Source: Methylocystis echinoides (GTDB lineage Bacteria; Pseudomonadota; Alphaproteobacteria; Rhizobiales; Beijerinckiaceae). From it: 64,000 bases of DNA. The position numbers and the translations under genes were made by a program. The notes beneath the pieces were generated by a model. It was given only the letters and a program-made list of their open reading frames with translations. It ran no database searches and was not told the origin of the DNA. The DNA lies in contig NZ_BSEC01000001.1 of assembly GCF_027923385.1 (NCBI RefSeq), positions 1,810,501-1,874,500 of the forward strand. The letters are read 5' to 3'. Below, in pieces: positions 32,712-42,141 of the stretch; the first letter of the stretch is position 1; each line of letters begins with the position of its first letter.

Positions 32712-34904
32712 ATGGTCTTGTTTCTCACTATCGTCTTCGGACTTGCGTCCGTCGCCTATGGCGTGAAGACGTCGCAGGAGCTGCTGGCGGCCGATCCCGG
32801 CTCGCAGCGCATGCAGGAAATTTCCGGCGCCGTCGCTGAAGGCGCGCAGGCCTATCTCAACCGCCAGTACAAGACCATCGGCTATGTCGGCGGCGTGATC
32901 TTCGTGCTGCTCGTCATTCTGCTCGGCTGGGCAGTTGCCTTCGGCTTCGCCATCGGCGCGGCGCTCTCGGGCGCGGCCGGCTATATCGGCATGAACGTCT
33001 CGGTGCGCGCCAATGTCCGCACCGCGCAGGCGGCGACCAAGTCGCTCGCGGGCGGCCTCGACATCGCCTTCAAGGCGGGCGCGGTCACCGGCCTGCTGGT
33101 CGCGGGTCTCGCGCTGCTCGGCGTCGCGGTCTATTACGCCATTCTCACCTGGTTCGTCGGCTATACGCCGGCTGATCGCGTCGTCGTGGACGCGCTGGTG
33201 GCGCTGGGCTTCGGCGCCTCGCTGATCTCGATCTTCGCGCGTCTGGGCGGCGGCATCTTCACCAAGGGCGCGGACGTCGGCGCCGACCTCGTCGGCAAGG
33301 TCGAGGCGGGCATTCCGGAAGATGATCCGCGCAACCCGGCGACCATCGCCGACAATGTCGGCGACAATGTCGGCGACTGCGCGGGCATGGCGGCCGATCT
33401 CTTCGAGACCTATGCGGTCACGGTCGTCGCCACCATGGTTCTGGCCTCTATCTTCTTCGCGGGCCAGTCCGGCCTGTCGGGCGCGGTGCTCTATCCGCTC
33501 GCCATCGGCGGCCTGTCGATCCTCACCTCCATCGCCGGCACCTATTTCGTGAAGCTCGGCAAGGACGACACGGAGTGGGGCAAGATCGCTGCGCCTTACT
33601 TCGAGAAGATCGGCCTCAAGGACGACTCGATCATGGACGCCCTCTACAAGGGCCTGATCGCGGCCGGCGTTCTCTCGATCCCCGGCCTGTTCCTCGCCAC
33701 GCTGTTCACCGTCGGTCTCGGTGAAGTGGGCAAGGTGAACGGCGAGCCGGTCAACGGCTTCCTGCTGTTCCTCTGCGGCGTCATCGGCCTCGTCGTGACG
33801 GGCGCCATCGTCTACATCACCGAATATTACACCGCCACGGGCAAGCGCCCGGTGGTGTCGATCGCGCAGGCGTCGGTGACGGGCCATGGCACCAACGTCA
33901 TTCAGGGCCTCGCCGTGTCGCTCGAGTCGACGGCGGCCCCGGCCGTGGTGATCGTGCTCGGCATCATCCTCACCTACCAGTTCGGCGGCCTCTACGGCAC
34001 GGCGATTGCCGTGACGACCATGCTCGGCCTCGCCGGCATGGTCGTGGCGCTCGACGCCTTCGGCCCGGTGACCGACAACGCCGGCGGCATCGCCGAAATG
34101 TCGGGCCTGCCGAAGGAAGTGCGCCAGTCGACCGACGCGCTCGACGCGGTCGGCAACACGACCAAAGCCGTGACCAAAGGCTACGCCATCGGCTCCGCGG
34201 GCCTCGGCGCGCTGGTGCTGTTCGCCGCCTACACGAACGACATCAAGCATTTCGCCGCGACGGGCGTGCCCTTCTTCAAGGGGCTCGAGAACATCGACTT
34301 CAGCCTTTCCAACCCCTTCGTGGTGGCGGGCCTGATCTTCGGCGGCCTCATCCCCTACCTCTTCGGCGGCATCGCCATGACGGCCGTGGGCCGCGCGGCG
34401 GGCTCGGTGGTCGAGGAAGTGCGTCGCCAGTTCAAGGAAAAGCCCGGCATCATGGACGGCTCGGAGCGCCCGGATTACGGCCGCGCGGTCGACATGCTGA
34501 CGCAGGCGGCGATCAAGGAAATGATCGTCCCCTCGCTGCTGCCGGTCGCGGCGCCCGTGGTGATGTTCATCGCCGTGCTGATCCTCGGCGGCGGCAAGGC
34601 CAACGCCCTCGCGGCCGTGGGCGCGCTGCTGCTTGGCGTGATCGTCAACGGCATCTTCGTCGCCATCTCGATGACCTCGGGCGGCGGCGCCTGGGACAAC
34701 GCCAAGAAGTCCTTCGAGGACGGCTTCATCGACAAGGACGGCGTGAAGCATCTGAAGGGCTCCGAGGCGCACAAGGCCTCGGTGACCGGCGACACTGTCG
34801 GCGACCCCTACAAGGACACCGCCGGCCCGGCCGTGAACCCGGCCATCAAGATCACCAACATCGTCGCCCTGCTGATGCTCGCCATTCTGGCGCATTGGGG
34901 CTGA
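32712..34904 (+). CDS. hppA: K+-independent H+-translocating inorganic pyrophosphatase (730 aa)
   Basis: This membrane pump uses pyrophosphate hydrolysis to move protons. It has about 16 membrane helices and the PPi/Mg site [20 protein letters not shown] and [20 protein letters not shown]. The residue that distinguishes K+ dependence is Lys485 in [12 protein letters not shown]; Lys marks the K+-independent class and Ala the K+-dependent class. The length is that of bacterial enzymes (700-770). It stands alone with a clear terminator. Confidence 0.97.
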   Translation: MVLFLTIVFGLASVAYGVKTSQELLAADPGSQRMQEISGAVAEGAQAYLNRQYKTIGYVGGVIFVLLVILLGWAVAFGFAIGAALSGAAGYIGMNVSVRANVRTAQAATKSLAGGLDIAFKAGAVTGLLVAGLALLGVAVYYAILTWFVGYTPADRVVVDALVALGFGASLISIFARLGGGIFTKGADVGADLVGKVEAGIPEDDPRNPATIADNVGDNVGDCAGMAADLFETYAVTVVATMVLASIFFAGQSGLSGAVLYPLAIGGLSILTSIAGTYFVKLGKDDTEWGKIAAPYFEKIGLKDDSIMDALYKGLIAAGVLSIPGLFLATLFTVGLGEVGKVNGEPVNGFLLFLCGVIGLVVTGAIVYITEYYTATGKRPVVSIAQASVTGHGTNVIQGLAVSLESTAAPAVVIVLGIILTYQFGGLYGTAIAVTTMLGLAGMVVALDAFGPVTDNAGGIAEMSGLPKEVRQSTDALDAVGNTTKAVTKGYAIGSAGLGALVLFAAYTNDIKHFAATGVPFFKGLENIDFSLSNPFVVAGLIFGGLIPYLFGGIAMTAVGRAAGSVVEEVRRQFKEKPGIMDGSERPDYGRAVDMLTQAAIKEMIVPSLLPVAAPVVMFIAVLILGGGKANALAAVGALLLGVIVNGIFVAISMTSGGGAWDNAKKSFEDGFIDKDGVKHLKGSEAHKASVTGDTVGDPYKDTAGPAVNPAIKITNIVALLMLAILAHWG

Positions 34905-34927
34905 TTGGTCTGTTGAGATGACTTTGG

Positions 34928-34959
34928 AAAGGGCGGGGGAAACCTCGCCCTTTTTGTTT
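34928..34959 (+). terminator. Rho-independent terminator after hppA
   Basis: Stem AAAGGGCG / CGCCCTTT (34928-34935 and 34946-34953) with the loop GGGGAAACCT is followed by TTGTTT. Confidence 0.85.
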
Positions 34960-35075
34960 GGCGATGGCGCCCCGGTCGGCCCCGTCCGTCGAGACGCGCG
35001 CTCTGCGCGCTCCTTGAGGCGCCGCCACGTGTGTTTCTCCCTCGCCCTTTGTGCCGCGATGTGAGAAAGCGAAGC

Positions 35076-35450
35076 ATGCACATCCGAACCCTCACGCGCG
35101 CATTGGCCGTCCTCGTCGCGAGCCTTCTGCTCGCGGCCTGTCTGTCCAGTCGCGTGCAAACCCTTGCGCCAAACATGCTGCGCCTCGATATGACCGGCCT
35201 GCCGGCAGGGACGGAAGAGCAGACTTTCCAGCAGCTTCTCGCTCTCGGCGCGCGCGAGACGCTGGCGCGGGGCTACACCCATTTCCGTTTCATCGACTGG
35301 AAGGCCGGCGCCCCGCAGGTGGTGACGCCGGGCCAGCCGCAGACGGCCAATTTCTCCGTGACGCTCGTGATGTTCCATCCGGGCGAGCAGGGCCAAAATC
35401 CCGCTTTTGACGCCCGCATGGTCCCGCAGGACAAGGCCGCTGCTCTGTAA
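35076..35450 (+). CDS. Predicted lipoprotein, CC0125/CC1285 family-like (124 aa)
   Basis: The lipobox LLAAC (Cys22) follows a basic and hydrophobic signal, so the mature protein would be lipid-anchored in the envelope. The mature part has LDMTGLPAGTEEQTFQQLLA and ARGYTHFRFIDWKAG, then a beta-rich TANFSVTLVMFHPGEQ. The region ARETLARGYTHFRFID is typical of small alphaproteobacterial lipoproteins of the CC0125/CC1285 type. The start at 35076 is used because the upstream part of the frame is Arg-rich spacer. Function is unknown. Confidence 0.82.
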   Translation: MHIRTLTRALAVLVASLLLAACLSSRVQTLAPNMLRLDMTGLPAGTEEQTFQQLLALGARETLARGYTHFRFIDWKAGAPQVVTPGQPQTANFSVTLVMFHPGEQGQNPAFDARMVPQDKAAAL

Positions 35451-35461
35451 GGGGAGAGTTG

Positions 35462-35494
35462 GGAAAGGGCGGGTGAGGGGTTCCCGCCCTTTCC
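35462..35494 (+). terminator. Strong GC hairpin after the lipoprotein gene
   Basis: Perfect 12-bp arms GGAAAGGGCGGG / CCCGCCCTTTCC with a 9-base loop, 11 bp after the stop codon. It lacks a T tract, so termination may be incomplete or Rho-assisted. Confidence 0.65.
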
Positions 35495-35741
35495 GGACGC
35501 CGGCTGCGCAATTTGCGACCCGGCGCCATCCGACAAGGAGGTAGATCAGGGCAATCCAGAGGCTAGCTCAATACAAATGAAAATTGCGAAGGAAAAAACA
35601 ATTTCATTCATAGGCTAAAGCGATACATCCACCTGTGCGGGAGGGCCGGCACGCCGTCCGCCGGGATGGTTGAGGGTAGGAAATCGCCTTGGTTTCCGGC
35701 ATGATGACGTCCCATCCCTCCGGCGGCGGCCGCGCAAACTG

Positions 35742-37769
35742 ATGACGCATCCTTTTTTCTCGCTCCAATCCCACGGCTTCATCCGCGCCGCCGTCGCGTG
35801 CCCGGTCGTGCGCGTCGCCGATCCCGCCTTCAATGTCGGGCGCACGATCGAGATGGCGCGGGAGGCGCATGGACGCGGGGCGTCGCTCGTGCTGTTTCCC
35901 GAACTCGGCCTCTCGGCTTACGCCATTGACGATCTGCTGCATCAGGAGGCGCTGCTCTCGGCCGTCGAGGCCGCGCTCGCGGAACTTCTCGCCGCCTCGC
36001 GCGATCTGCATCCGCTGATCGTCGTCGGCGCGCCGTTGCGGCGCCTTGGGCGGCTTTATAATTGCGCGGTCGCCATTCTGCGGGGCCGCGTGCTGGCGGT
36101 GACGCCCAAGAGCTATCTGCCGAATTATCGTGAATTCTACGAGGGCCGGCATTTCGCGTCGGGCGCCTCCCTTGTCGGCGCGGAGATTTCCGTCGCCGGC
36201 CAGACTGTCCCTTTCGGCGCCGATGTGCTGCTCGCGGCGAGCGACTTTCCCGGCCTCGTGATCCACACGGAAATATGTGAGGACGTCTGGGTTCCGATCC
36301 CGCCTTCGTCGCGCGCGGCGCTGGCGGGCGCAACCGTGCTGCTCAACCTCTCCGCCTCGAACGCCATCGTCGGCAAATCGGATTACAGGCAGACGCTTTG
36401 CGCCGCGCATTCGGGGCGGTGCCTCGCCGCCTATCTCTATTCCGCCGCGGGGCAGGGCGAGTCGACGACGGATCTCGCCTGGGACGGCGAGGCGATGATC
36501 TACGAGAAAGGTGATCTGCTCGCCAAGGCGCCGCGTTTTTCGGAAACGCCGCAGCTTGTCATGGCGGATGTCGATGTCGGCCGGTTGATCGCCGAACGCA
36601 TGCGCCAGGGCACTTTCGGCGACTGCGCGGACAGTGAAGCGCCGTCGTTCCGTCGCGTGACCTTCGAACTCGCCGCGCCGCGCGACGTCGACCTCGGCCT
36701 GATGCGCGACACGCCGCGCTTTCCCTTCGTGCCCAATGACGAGGCGCGGCTGGCGGAGCTGTGCTTCGAGGCGTTCAACATTCAGGCGCATGGTCTCGCG
36801 CAAAGGCTGCGCGCGGCGGGCATGCGAAAGGTGGTGATCGGCGTTTCCGGCGGCCTCGACTCGACGCAGGCGCTGCTTGTCGCGGTGACGGCGATGGAGC
36901 GGCTCGGCCTGCCGCGCGAAAATATTCTCGCCTTTACGCTGCCCGCCTTCGCCACGACCGACCGCACCAAAAACAACGCATGGCGGCTGATGCGCGCATT
37001 GGGCGTCAGCGCGCAGGAGATCGACGTCTCCGCCGCCTGTCGGCAGATGCTCGAAGACATCGCGCATCCGGCCGCGCGCGGCGAGCCGGTCTATGACGCG
37101 ACCTATGAAAATGTGCAGGCCGGCGCGCGGACGTCGCTTCTGTTCCGCCTCGCCAATCTCAATGACGCCATCGTCATCGGCACGGGCGACCTTTCCGAGC
37201 TGGCGCTCGGCTGGTGCACCTATGGCGTCGGCGATCAGATGTCGCATTACAATGTGAATGCGTCGGTGCCGAAGACGTTGATCCAGCATCTCATCCGCTG
37301 GTGCGCGCGCGACGCGCGCTTCGGGCCCGAGACGGTCGCGGTGCTTGTCGATATTCTGGGAACGGAGATTTCGCCGGAGTTGATCCCGGGCGAGGAGGCG
37401 CAACGCACGGAAGCCTTCGTCGGTCCCTACGCCCTGCAGGATTTCAATCTCTATTACACGACGCGCTACGGGTTCAGTCCGGCGAAGACCGCCTTTCTGT
37501 CCTGGCATGCGTGGCGCGACGCCAACGCCGGCGAATGGCCCTCGGTCATCGCGGAGGGCGACCGCGTCGCTTATGATCTCGCGCAGATCAAGCACTGGCT
37601 CACGGTGTTTCTGCGTCGCTTCTTCGCAACGAGCCAGTTCAAGCGCTCGGCGCTTCCCAACGGCCCGAAGGTGAGCTCGGGCGGCTCGCTGTCGCCGCGC
37701 GGAGACTGGCGCGCGCCGAGCGATTCCTCGGCGGAAGCGTGGCTCGCGGGGTTGAGGGAAATTCCCTGA
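35742..37769 (+). CDS. nadE: Glutamine-dependent NAD+ synthetase (675 aa)
   Basis: This is a large two-domain enzyme. The N-terminal nitrilase-type glutaminase has its triad Glu54 (FPELGLSAY), Lys123 ([12 protein letters not shown]) and Cys179 ([10 protein letters not shown]). The C-terminal synthetase has the ATP motif [11 protein letters not shown] and the ammonia/NaAD region [20 protein letters not shown]. It makes NAD from nicotinate adenine dinucleotide using glutamine. The length is that of the 670-700 aa class found in Actinobacteria and some Proteobacteria. ATG 35742 fits the start of the nitrilase domain. Confidence 0.95.
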   Translation: MTHPFFSLQSHGFIRAAVACPVVRVADPAFNVGRTIEMAREAHGRGASLVLFPELGLSAYAIDDLLHQEALLSAVEAALAELLAASRDLHPLIVVGAPLRRLGRLYNCAVAILRGRVLAVTPKSYLPNYREFYEGRHFASGASLVGAEISVAGQTVPFGADVLLAASDFPGLVIHTEICEDVWVPIPPSSRAALAGATVLLNLSASNAIVGKSDYRQTLCAAHSGRCLAAYLYSAAGQGESTTDLAWDGEAMIYEKGDLLAKAPRFSETPQLVMADVDVGRLIAERMRQGTFGDCADSEAPSFRRVTFELAAPRDVDLGLMRDTPRFPFVPNDEARLAELCFEAFNIQAHGLAQRLRAAGMRKVVIGVSGGLDSTQALLVAVTAMERLGLPRENILAFTLPAFATTDRTKNNAWRLMRALGVSAQEIDVSAACRQMLEDIAHPAARGEPVYDATYENVQAGARTSLLFRLANLNDAIVIGTGDLSELALGWCTYGVGDQMSHYNVNASVPKTLIQHLIRWCARDARFGPETVAVLVDILGTEISPELIPGEEAQRTEAFVGPYALQDFNLYYTTRYGFSPAKTAFLSWHAWRDANAGEWPSVIAEGDRVAYDLAQIKHWLTVFLRRFFATSQFKRSALPNGPKVSSGGSLSPRGDWRAPSDSSAEAWLAGLREIP

Positions 37770-37789
37770 GTTTGTTGTAGTCGCCTTGC

Positions 37790-37907
37790 CCCCTCCCTGA
37801 CCCTCCCCCGCTTCGCGGGAGAGGGGACGCTCACGATCCACTTTGCAGATGAAGGCCACGCTCTGCTCCCTCTCCCGCGAAGCGGGGGAGGGTTGGGAGG
37901 GGGTTCA
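37790..37907. repeat. Asymmetric-core inverted repeat (plus orientation)
   Basis: The left arm is CCCTCCCCCGCTTCGCGGGA, followed by the core GACGCTCACGATCCAC...TGAAGGCC, and the right arm is CCCTCTCCCGCGAAGCGGGG, extended by GAGGGTTGGGAGGGGG. It is located just after nadE. End points are within a base or two. Confidence 0.85.
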
Positions 37908-37911
37908 CGCG

Positions 37912-37937
37912 AAAAAAGGACCGGCGAACGCCGGTCC
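37912..37937 (-). terminator. Terminator of the DUF1328 gene (minus strand)
   Basis: On the minus strand the stem GGACCGGC / GCCGGTCC (loop GTTC) is followed by six T residues (plus-strand run of A at 37912-37917). Confidence 0.85.
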
Positions 37938-37963
37938 AGTTGGGAGCACCAAGAGAGAATGCG

Positions 37964-38137
37964 TCAAGCGCGACGCACGAAACCCGCAATCGCCGAGATG
38001 ACGAAAAGCACGAGCGCGACCCAGAAGAGAATCCGCGCGCCTTCCATCGCCGTGCCAGCGACTCCGCCAAAGCCGAAAAAGGCAGCAATAATCGCCACGA
38101 TCAGGAAAACGATCGCATAGTGCAGCAGGCTGCCCAT
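37964..38137 (-). CDS. DUF1328 small membrane protein (57 aa)
   Basis: A two-helix inner-membrane peptide: [20 protein letters not shown], then [20 protein letters not shown]. The glycine-rich turn GFGGVAGTA is the DUF1328/YtjA signature. GGAGGT stands 6 bases before ATG 38137, and the longer frame upstream is not used. Homologues are often stress-induced; the role is unknown. Confidence 0.9.
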   Translation of the reverse strand: MGSLLHYAIVFLIVAIIAAFFGFGGVAGTAMEGARILFWVALVLFVISAIAGFVRRA

Positions 38138-38278
38138 GTTGACCTCCGTTGTGAACTTCACTCGCGGGGTCAACGCGCGCTTGCCGGTTTCTGTTCCGGC
38201 GGAAGCGGCGCCGCAACTCACATGGCGGCCGCGCGCGGGCGAAGTCGCAGCCGCGCCGGCTCCTTTCGCTCGGGGCCG

Positions 38279-39571
38279 CTAGTTATCGCGGCGATAGAGC
38301 AGATTCTTCTGAATCAGTTGCCGTGCGACGCCGTCCATGGCCAGCAGATTGCCTGCCCGGTTCAAGTGCCAGTCGCGCGCGGATATCACTGTCGGCTCAT
38401 CGGACCCTATGTCGATCGGCAATAACGACTCTCGTAATGCGCCGCTCGAAAGATCGGCGGTGACGTCCGAAAAATCCGAGGCGTAGTAATTTCCGGTGGC
38501 TTTCTCCCTGACGCATTTCACCAGGCCAAGGGCTTTATCGATATCGCTCGCCTTGGGATAGAAGGCCCGGAAAGATGCGCCGCGCGCCTCGGAAACGCTC
38601 TTCGCTTTCTCGATCAGCCGGTGCGTCATCCTGATCTGATAGGCTTCGCGCAACGATTGTGGATAAAGGAAATGGGAAAAATGGCTGCGGCCTTCCGAGA
38701 GATTTTCATCGGTGATCGCCGTCAGCGTCTGTCCTTTCTGGAGCGCTGAGACAAGCTGATATTGATCGACTTCCGTTTCAGGACACGTCGATGACGAAAC
38801 AGGCGACAGGTCTGACGCGGGTAAGGACTCGAGCCAGCGGTTCGTGTAAAACTGTTCAATCCCCGCGTCGCGTCCATATTGAACATGTGCGATCGCTCGT
38901 TCGAGAAGAAGCCGGATCTTCGTGTGCGAGCGTGGATACGCCAATTCGAGATCGTTTGCGGACGGTTTGAATGTCGGCTTCAGAGGGCCGGCGATTGGGG
39001 TGACGCTGCGGTCCACGTTGCCATTTTCCCAGTAGTCGTTGATCGGCGTCAGCCACATGAGAACAAGATCGGCGCGAAAGCGCGAAAAATAATTCAGGAG
39101 CCAGATCAACTGCTGGTCTTGCCCCCAACCGGCGGACGCAACGCTGAAGACGCGGACGTGCTCGTAATGATATTTGTCGCGGAGCAACCTCTCCAATATT
39201 TGCTCAGGCATGTCCTCGAAAGGCTGTGAGCCAGCCTCCGTGTAGGAATCTCCCAGAAGAACGATGACAAAATCGTCCTTTTCATAGTTGATCGGTCGTC
39301 CCCTCAATTCCAGCTCGTTGACTCTCGTATCGAGCAGGTTCGCCTCGCTTTTGTAAGGGCTGTTGCGCCACTTCCAGCCGAAAACCGGCTCGGGCGGGAA
39401 GCCGACGCCACGCAAGCAGACCTCCGCGATGAAAAGAAAGAGACACACAGATAAAACGACAACCGACAGGGCTTTGAGGCCCTCAATGAATTTCCCGCGC
39501 AAGTTCGAAATCCTTGTCCGACATCTGGTCGTCAAAATGGAAAACGTCGACACTTGGCGGGTTTTAGCCAA
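38279..39571 (-). CDS. Membrane-anchored SGNH/GDSL-type hydrolase (430 aa)
   Basis: One N-terminal helix (residues 34-56, LSVVVLSVCLFLFIAEVCL) anchors the protein. Block I is VIVLLGDSYTEAG with Ser109; the end of the catalytic domain has DWHLNRAGN, giving the Asp and His of block V. These are esterases or acyltransferase-like enzymes acting on envelope sugars; the substrate here is unknown. The N-terminal start is open, since 33 basic and Ser/Thr-rich residues precede the helix. It lies 102 bp after the aminotransferase gene on the same strand. Confidence 0.85.
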   Translation of the reverse strand: MAKTRQVSTFSILTTRCRTRISNLRGKFIEGLKALSVVVLSVCLFLFIAEVCLRGVGFPPEPVFGWKWRNSPYKSEANLLDTRVNELELRGRPINYEKDDFVIVLLGDSYTEAGSQPFEDMPEQILERLLRDKYHYEHVRVFSVASAGWGQDQQLIWLLNYFSRFRADLVLMWLTPINDYWENGNVDRSVTPIAGPLKPTFKPSANDLELAYPRSHTKIRLLLERAIAHVQYGRDAGIEQFYTNRWLESLPASDLSPVSSSTCPETEVDQYQLVSALQKGQTLTAITDENLSEGRSHFSHFLYPQSLREAYQIRMTHRLIEKAKSVSEARGASFRAFYPKASDIDKALGLVKCVREKATGNYYASDFSDVTADLSSGALRESLLPIDIGSDEPTVISARDWHLNRAGNLLAMDGVARQLIQKNLLYRRDN

Positions 39572-39673
39572 GAATCATAAACTTGGCTATATGGGCGTGA
39601 GACTGCGGGGGATGCCTCAACGTAAGCTCGCCGCGACAGAGATTTGCAGCAGGCGGCGCCTGTTGACCGCAGG

Positions 39674-40531
39674 TCACACGGCGGTCGCGCGCGCAAAGTC
39701 GAGATAGAGCGCGCGCAGCCGCTTTGCGCTGTCGCCGGGAACGCCCGCGCCAATCGGGCTTCCGTCAATCTCGACGACGGGCAGCACGAGATTGGAGGCG
39801 CTGGTCAGAAAGGCCTCCGCCGCCGCCTTGGCCTCGTCGACGCTGAAGGCGCGTTCCTCGACGGACAGCCGCTGCTCGGCGGCGAGCGCCATGACCGCGC
39901 GGCGCGTGCAGCCCGGCAGGATCGCGCTGGAGTTCGGCCGTGTGACGATGACGCCCGCGCGTGTGATGATGAAGGCGGTCGACGACGAGCCCTCGGTGAC
40001 AAAGCCGTCGGCGTCCACCATCCAGGCCTCCTGGCAGCCGGCCTCCGTGGCGGCCTGCTTGGCCAGCACCTGCGCGAGCAGGGCGACGCTCTTGATGTCG
40101 CGTCGCGACCAGCGCAGGTCGGGAACCGTGATGACCTTCACACCGGTCTGCGCGGCGGGAGAGGCGAGGATGTTCTTCTTTTGTGCAAAGGCGACGAGCG
40201 TGGGTCTGACGCCCCTGGGGAAGGAAAAATCACGGTCCGCCGCGCCGCGGGTGACTTGCAGATAGACGAGCCCCTCCGTGATCCCGTTGCGGGTGACGAG
40301 CGCGCGCTCGATCTCGACCATCTCGGCCATCGTCACTGGGCTCTCCAGCCGCAATTCGGCGAGCGATCGTTCAAGCCGCGCCAGATGCGCCTCATTATCG
40401 ATCAGCCGTCCGTCGATCACGGCGGCGACCTCATAGACCCCGTCGGCGAAGAGAAAGCCGCGATCGAGAATGGAGACGCGGGCGTCTTCGAGCGGCGTAT
40501 AGGCGCCGTTTACGTAAGCGATGCTGGACAA
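39674..40531 (-). CDS. dat: D-amino-acid transaminase (285 aa)
   Basis: This fold-type IV PLP enzyme moves amino groups between D-amino acids and 2-oxo acids, supplying D-Glu/D-Ala. Seen are VNGAYTPLEDARVSILDRGF, the Lys of DLRWSRRDIKSVALLAQVLA, and the Glu of ITEGSSST-type loop DADGFVTEGSSSTAFII. The final domain LTSASNLVLPVVEIDGSPIG is complete. The length (285) matches Bacillus Dat (about 280-290). Branched-chain aminotransferase is the nearest alternative, but the SILDRG/FADGVYE N-terminus favours Dat. Confidence 0.9.
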   Translation of the reverse strand: MSSIAYVNGAYTPLEDARVSILDRGFLFADGVYEVAAVIDGRLIDNEAHLARLERSLAELRLESPVTMAEMVEIERALVTRNGITEGLVYLQVTRGAADRDFSFPRGVRPTLVAFAQKKNILASPAAQTGVKVITVPDLRWSRRDIKSVALLAQVLAKQAATEAGCQEAWMVDADGFVTEGSSSTAFIITRAGVIVTRPNSSAILPGCTRRAVMALAAEQRLSVEERAFSVDEAKAAAEAFLTSASNLVLPVVEIDGSPIGAGVPGDSAKRLRALYLDFARATAV

Positions 40532-40570
40532 GGGCGGCCCTCCGGGAGAGGCGTAGTGTTAACCCGAAAA

Positions 40571-40648
40571 CCCCCTCCCTGTCCCTCCCTCGCCACGGGG
40601 CGTCTTCAGAGACGCGTCTTTCAAGACGGGCGATGGTGGGGGAGGGGG
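40571..40648. repeat. GC-rich inverted repeat upstream of dat
   Basis: Arms CCCCCTCCC and GGGGGAGGGGG flank a centre that carries GCGTCTTCAGAGACGCGTCT and its near complement CTTTCAAGACGGGC. The centre differs from the asymmetric-core family. It lies between the divergent dat and ligase genes. Confidence 0.6.
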
Positions 40649-40735
40649 CCTCGCGACGCTTCGCCGCGCCCGCTTTCCTGCCCGGTTCCTACGTAATAGA
40701 AAGGAAACGAGCTCACGGCGTGACAGGCGAACAAA

Positions 40736-42139
40736 TTGGGCGAGGAAATAACGGCTGCCGGCTTCACCGGCGCGGACAAGGCGCGTTTCGCGAAGCGACT
40801 CGCGCAGGAGACAGACGCGGCCCGCGAACTGTTCGCGGCCGGGAAGTTTTCTCGAACCGGCCACATGCTCGGCTTCGAAATCGAGACCTGGATCGTCGAT
40901 CACAACTACTTCCCCGCCTCGATCAACCAGCAACTCCTCGAGGCGCTCGACAATCCGCTCGTCGTGCCGGAGCTGTCGCGGTTCAATCTGGAGCTCAACT
41001 GCGCCCCGCTTCCGCTCGAAGGCGACACGCTCGGCCGCGCCCATGACGCGCTGGCGCAGGTTTGGGCGCATTGCAACGAGGCGGCGCATCGCCTCGACGC
41101 CAATCTGGTGCTGATCGGCACGCTGCCGACGATCCGCGACGACGATCTCACCCTCGACAACATGTCGCCGCTCAACCGCTATTACGCGCTCAACGCCGAA
41201 GTGCTGCGCACGCGCGGCGGCCGGCCGTTGCGCGTGGACATATTGGGCCGCGAACATATGGTCTCTGAGCATCGCGACGTGATGCTGGAGGCGGCGACGA
41301 CCTCCTTTCAGATTCACCTCAAGAGCCCCGCCGATCTCGCCCATCTCTATTACAACGCCTCCGTCGCCGCATCGGGGCCCATTCTCGCGGCCTGTGGCAA
41401 TGCGCCTTTCCTGTTCGGCAGGGCCTTGTGGGAGGAGACGCGCATCCCCCTCTTCGAGCAGGCGGTCGATGTGCCGGGGCCGGCGCGGGTGTCCATGGGC
41501 TCCGGCTATGCGACGCGCTCGCTCCTCGAAATTTTCGAGGAGAACGCACGCGACTACGACGCCCTGCTGCCGATCGCCTTCGACGACCCCGTCGAGGAGA
41601 TGCGCCATCTGCGTCTGCACAACGGCGTGATCTGGCGCTGGAACCGTCCGCTGATCGGCTTCGACGACGACGGCGCGCCGCATCTGCGCGTCGAGCATCG
41701 CATCCTGCCGGCCGGCCCGACCTTCGTCGACATGATGGCCAACGCCGCGCTCTATCTGGGCCTCGCCCGCGCGCTGGCGCTCTCGGGCGAGAACGGGACA
41801 AGCGGGCTCCCCTTCGAGGCGGCGCAGCGCAATTTCTACACGGCGGCGCGCCATGGGCTCGACGCCGTGCTGGTCTGGCCGGGCGTCGGCGAGATCGGCG
41901 CCGACAGGCTGCTGCTGGAGCGGCTCATTCCGGCGGTGCGTCAGGGGCTCGCCGATCTCGGCGTCGCCGACCCGCGCGGCTATCTCGATGTGATCGAGGC
42001 GCGCGTGCGCTCGGGACAAACCGGCGCCGTGTGGCAACGCAAGGCGCTTGCGGCCTGCGACGGCGACCTTTACGCCATGATGGCCGCCTATTGCGAAGGG
42101 CAGCGCAGCGGCGCGCCCGTGCATGAATGGGATCTGTGA
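40736..42139 (+). CDS. Glutamate-cysteine ligase-family (carboxylate-amine ligase) enzyme, 467 aa
   Basis: The fold is that of the GCS2/COG2170 group: GHMLGFEIETWIVDHNYFPA near the N-terminus, FNLELNCAPLPLEGD for the substrate/Mg site, and a middle SMGSGYATRSLLEIFEENAR. RVEHRILPAGPTFVDMMANA carries the conserved Arg and Glu pair. This family makes gamma-glutamyl-amino-acid or other amide bonds using ATP. The start is TTG at 40736, with no in-frame ATG close by and no strong ribosome site. The M14 deacylase begins 2 bp after its stop, so the pair probably acts in one pathway, perhaps on a glutamyl or acyl-amino acid. Confidence 0.85.
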   Translation: MGEEITAAGFTGADKARFAKRLAQETDAARELFAAGKFSRTGHMLGFEIETWIVDHNYFPASINQQLLEALDNPLVVPELSRFNLELNCAPLPLEGDTLGRAHDALAQVWAHCNEAAHRLDANLVLIGTLPTIRDDDLTLDNMSPLNRYYALNAEVLRTRGGRPLRVDILGREHMVSEHRDVMLEAATTSFQIHLKSPADLAHLYYNASVAASGPILAACGNAPFLFGRALWEETRIPLFEQAVDVPGPARVSMGSGYATRSLLEIFEENARDYDALLPIAFDDPVEEMRHLRLHNGVIWRWNRPLIGFDDDGAPHLRVEHRILPAGPTFVDMMANAALYLGLARALALSGENGTSGLPFEAAQRNFYTAARHGLDAVLVWPGVGEIGADRLLLERLIPAVRQGLADLGVADPRGYLDVIEARVRSGQTGAVWQRKALAACDGDLYAMMAAYCEGQRSGAPVHEWDL

Positions 42140-42141
42140 GG

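Noticed and set aside
32709..35396. An 895-codon minus-strand frame opposite hppA
   Set aside because: hppA is certain and its membrane helices are clear; the opposite frame is a shadow with very high Asp/Arg/His and no recognisable fold.
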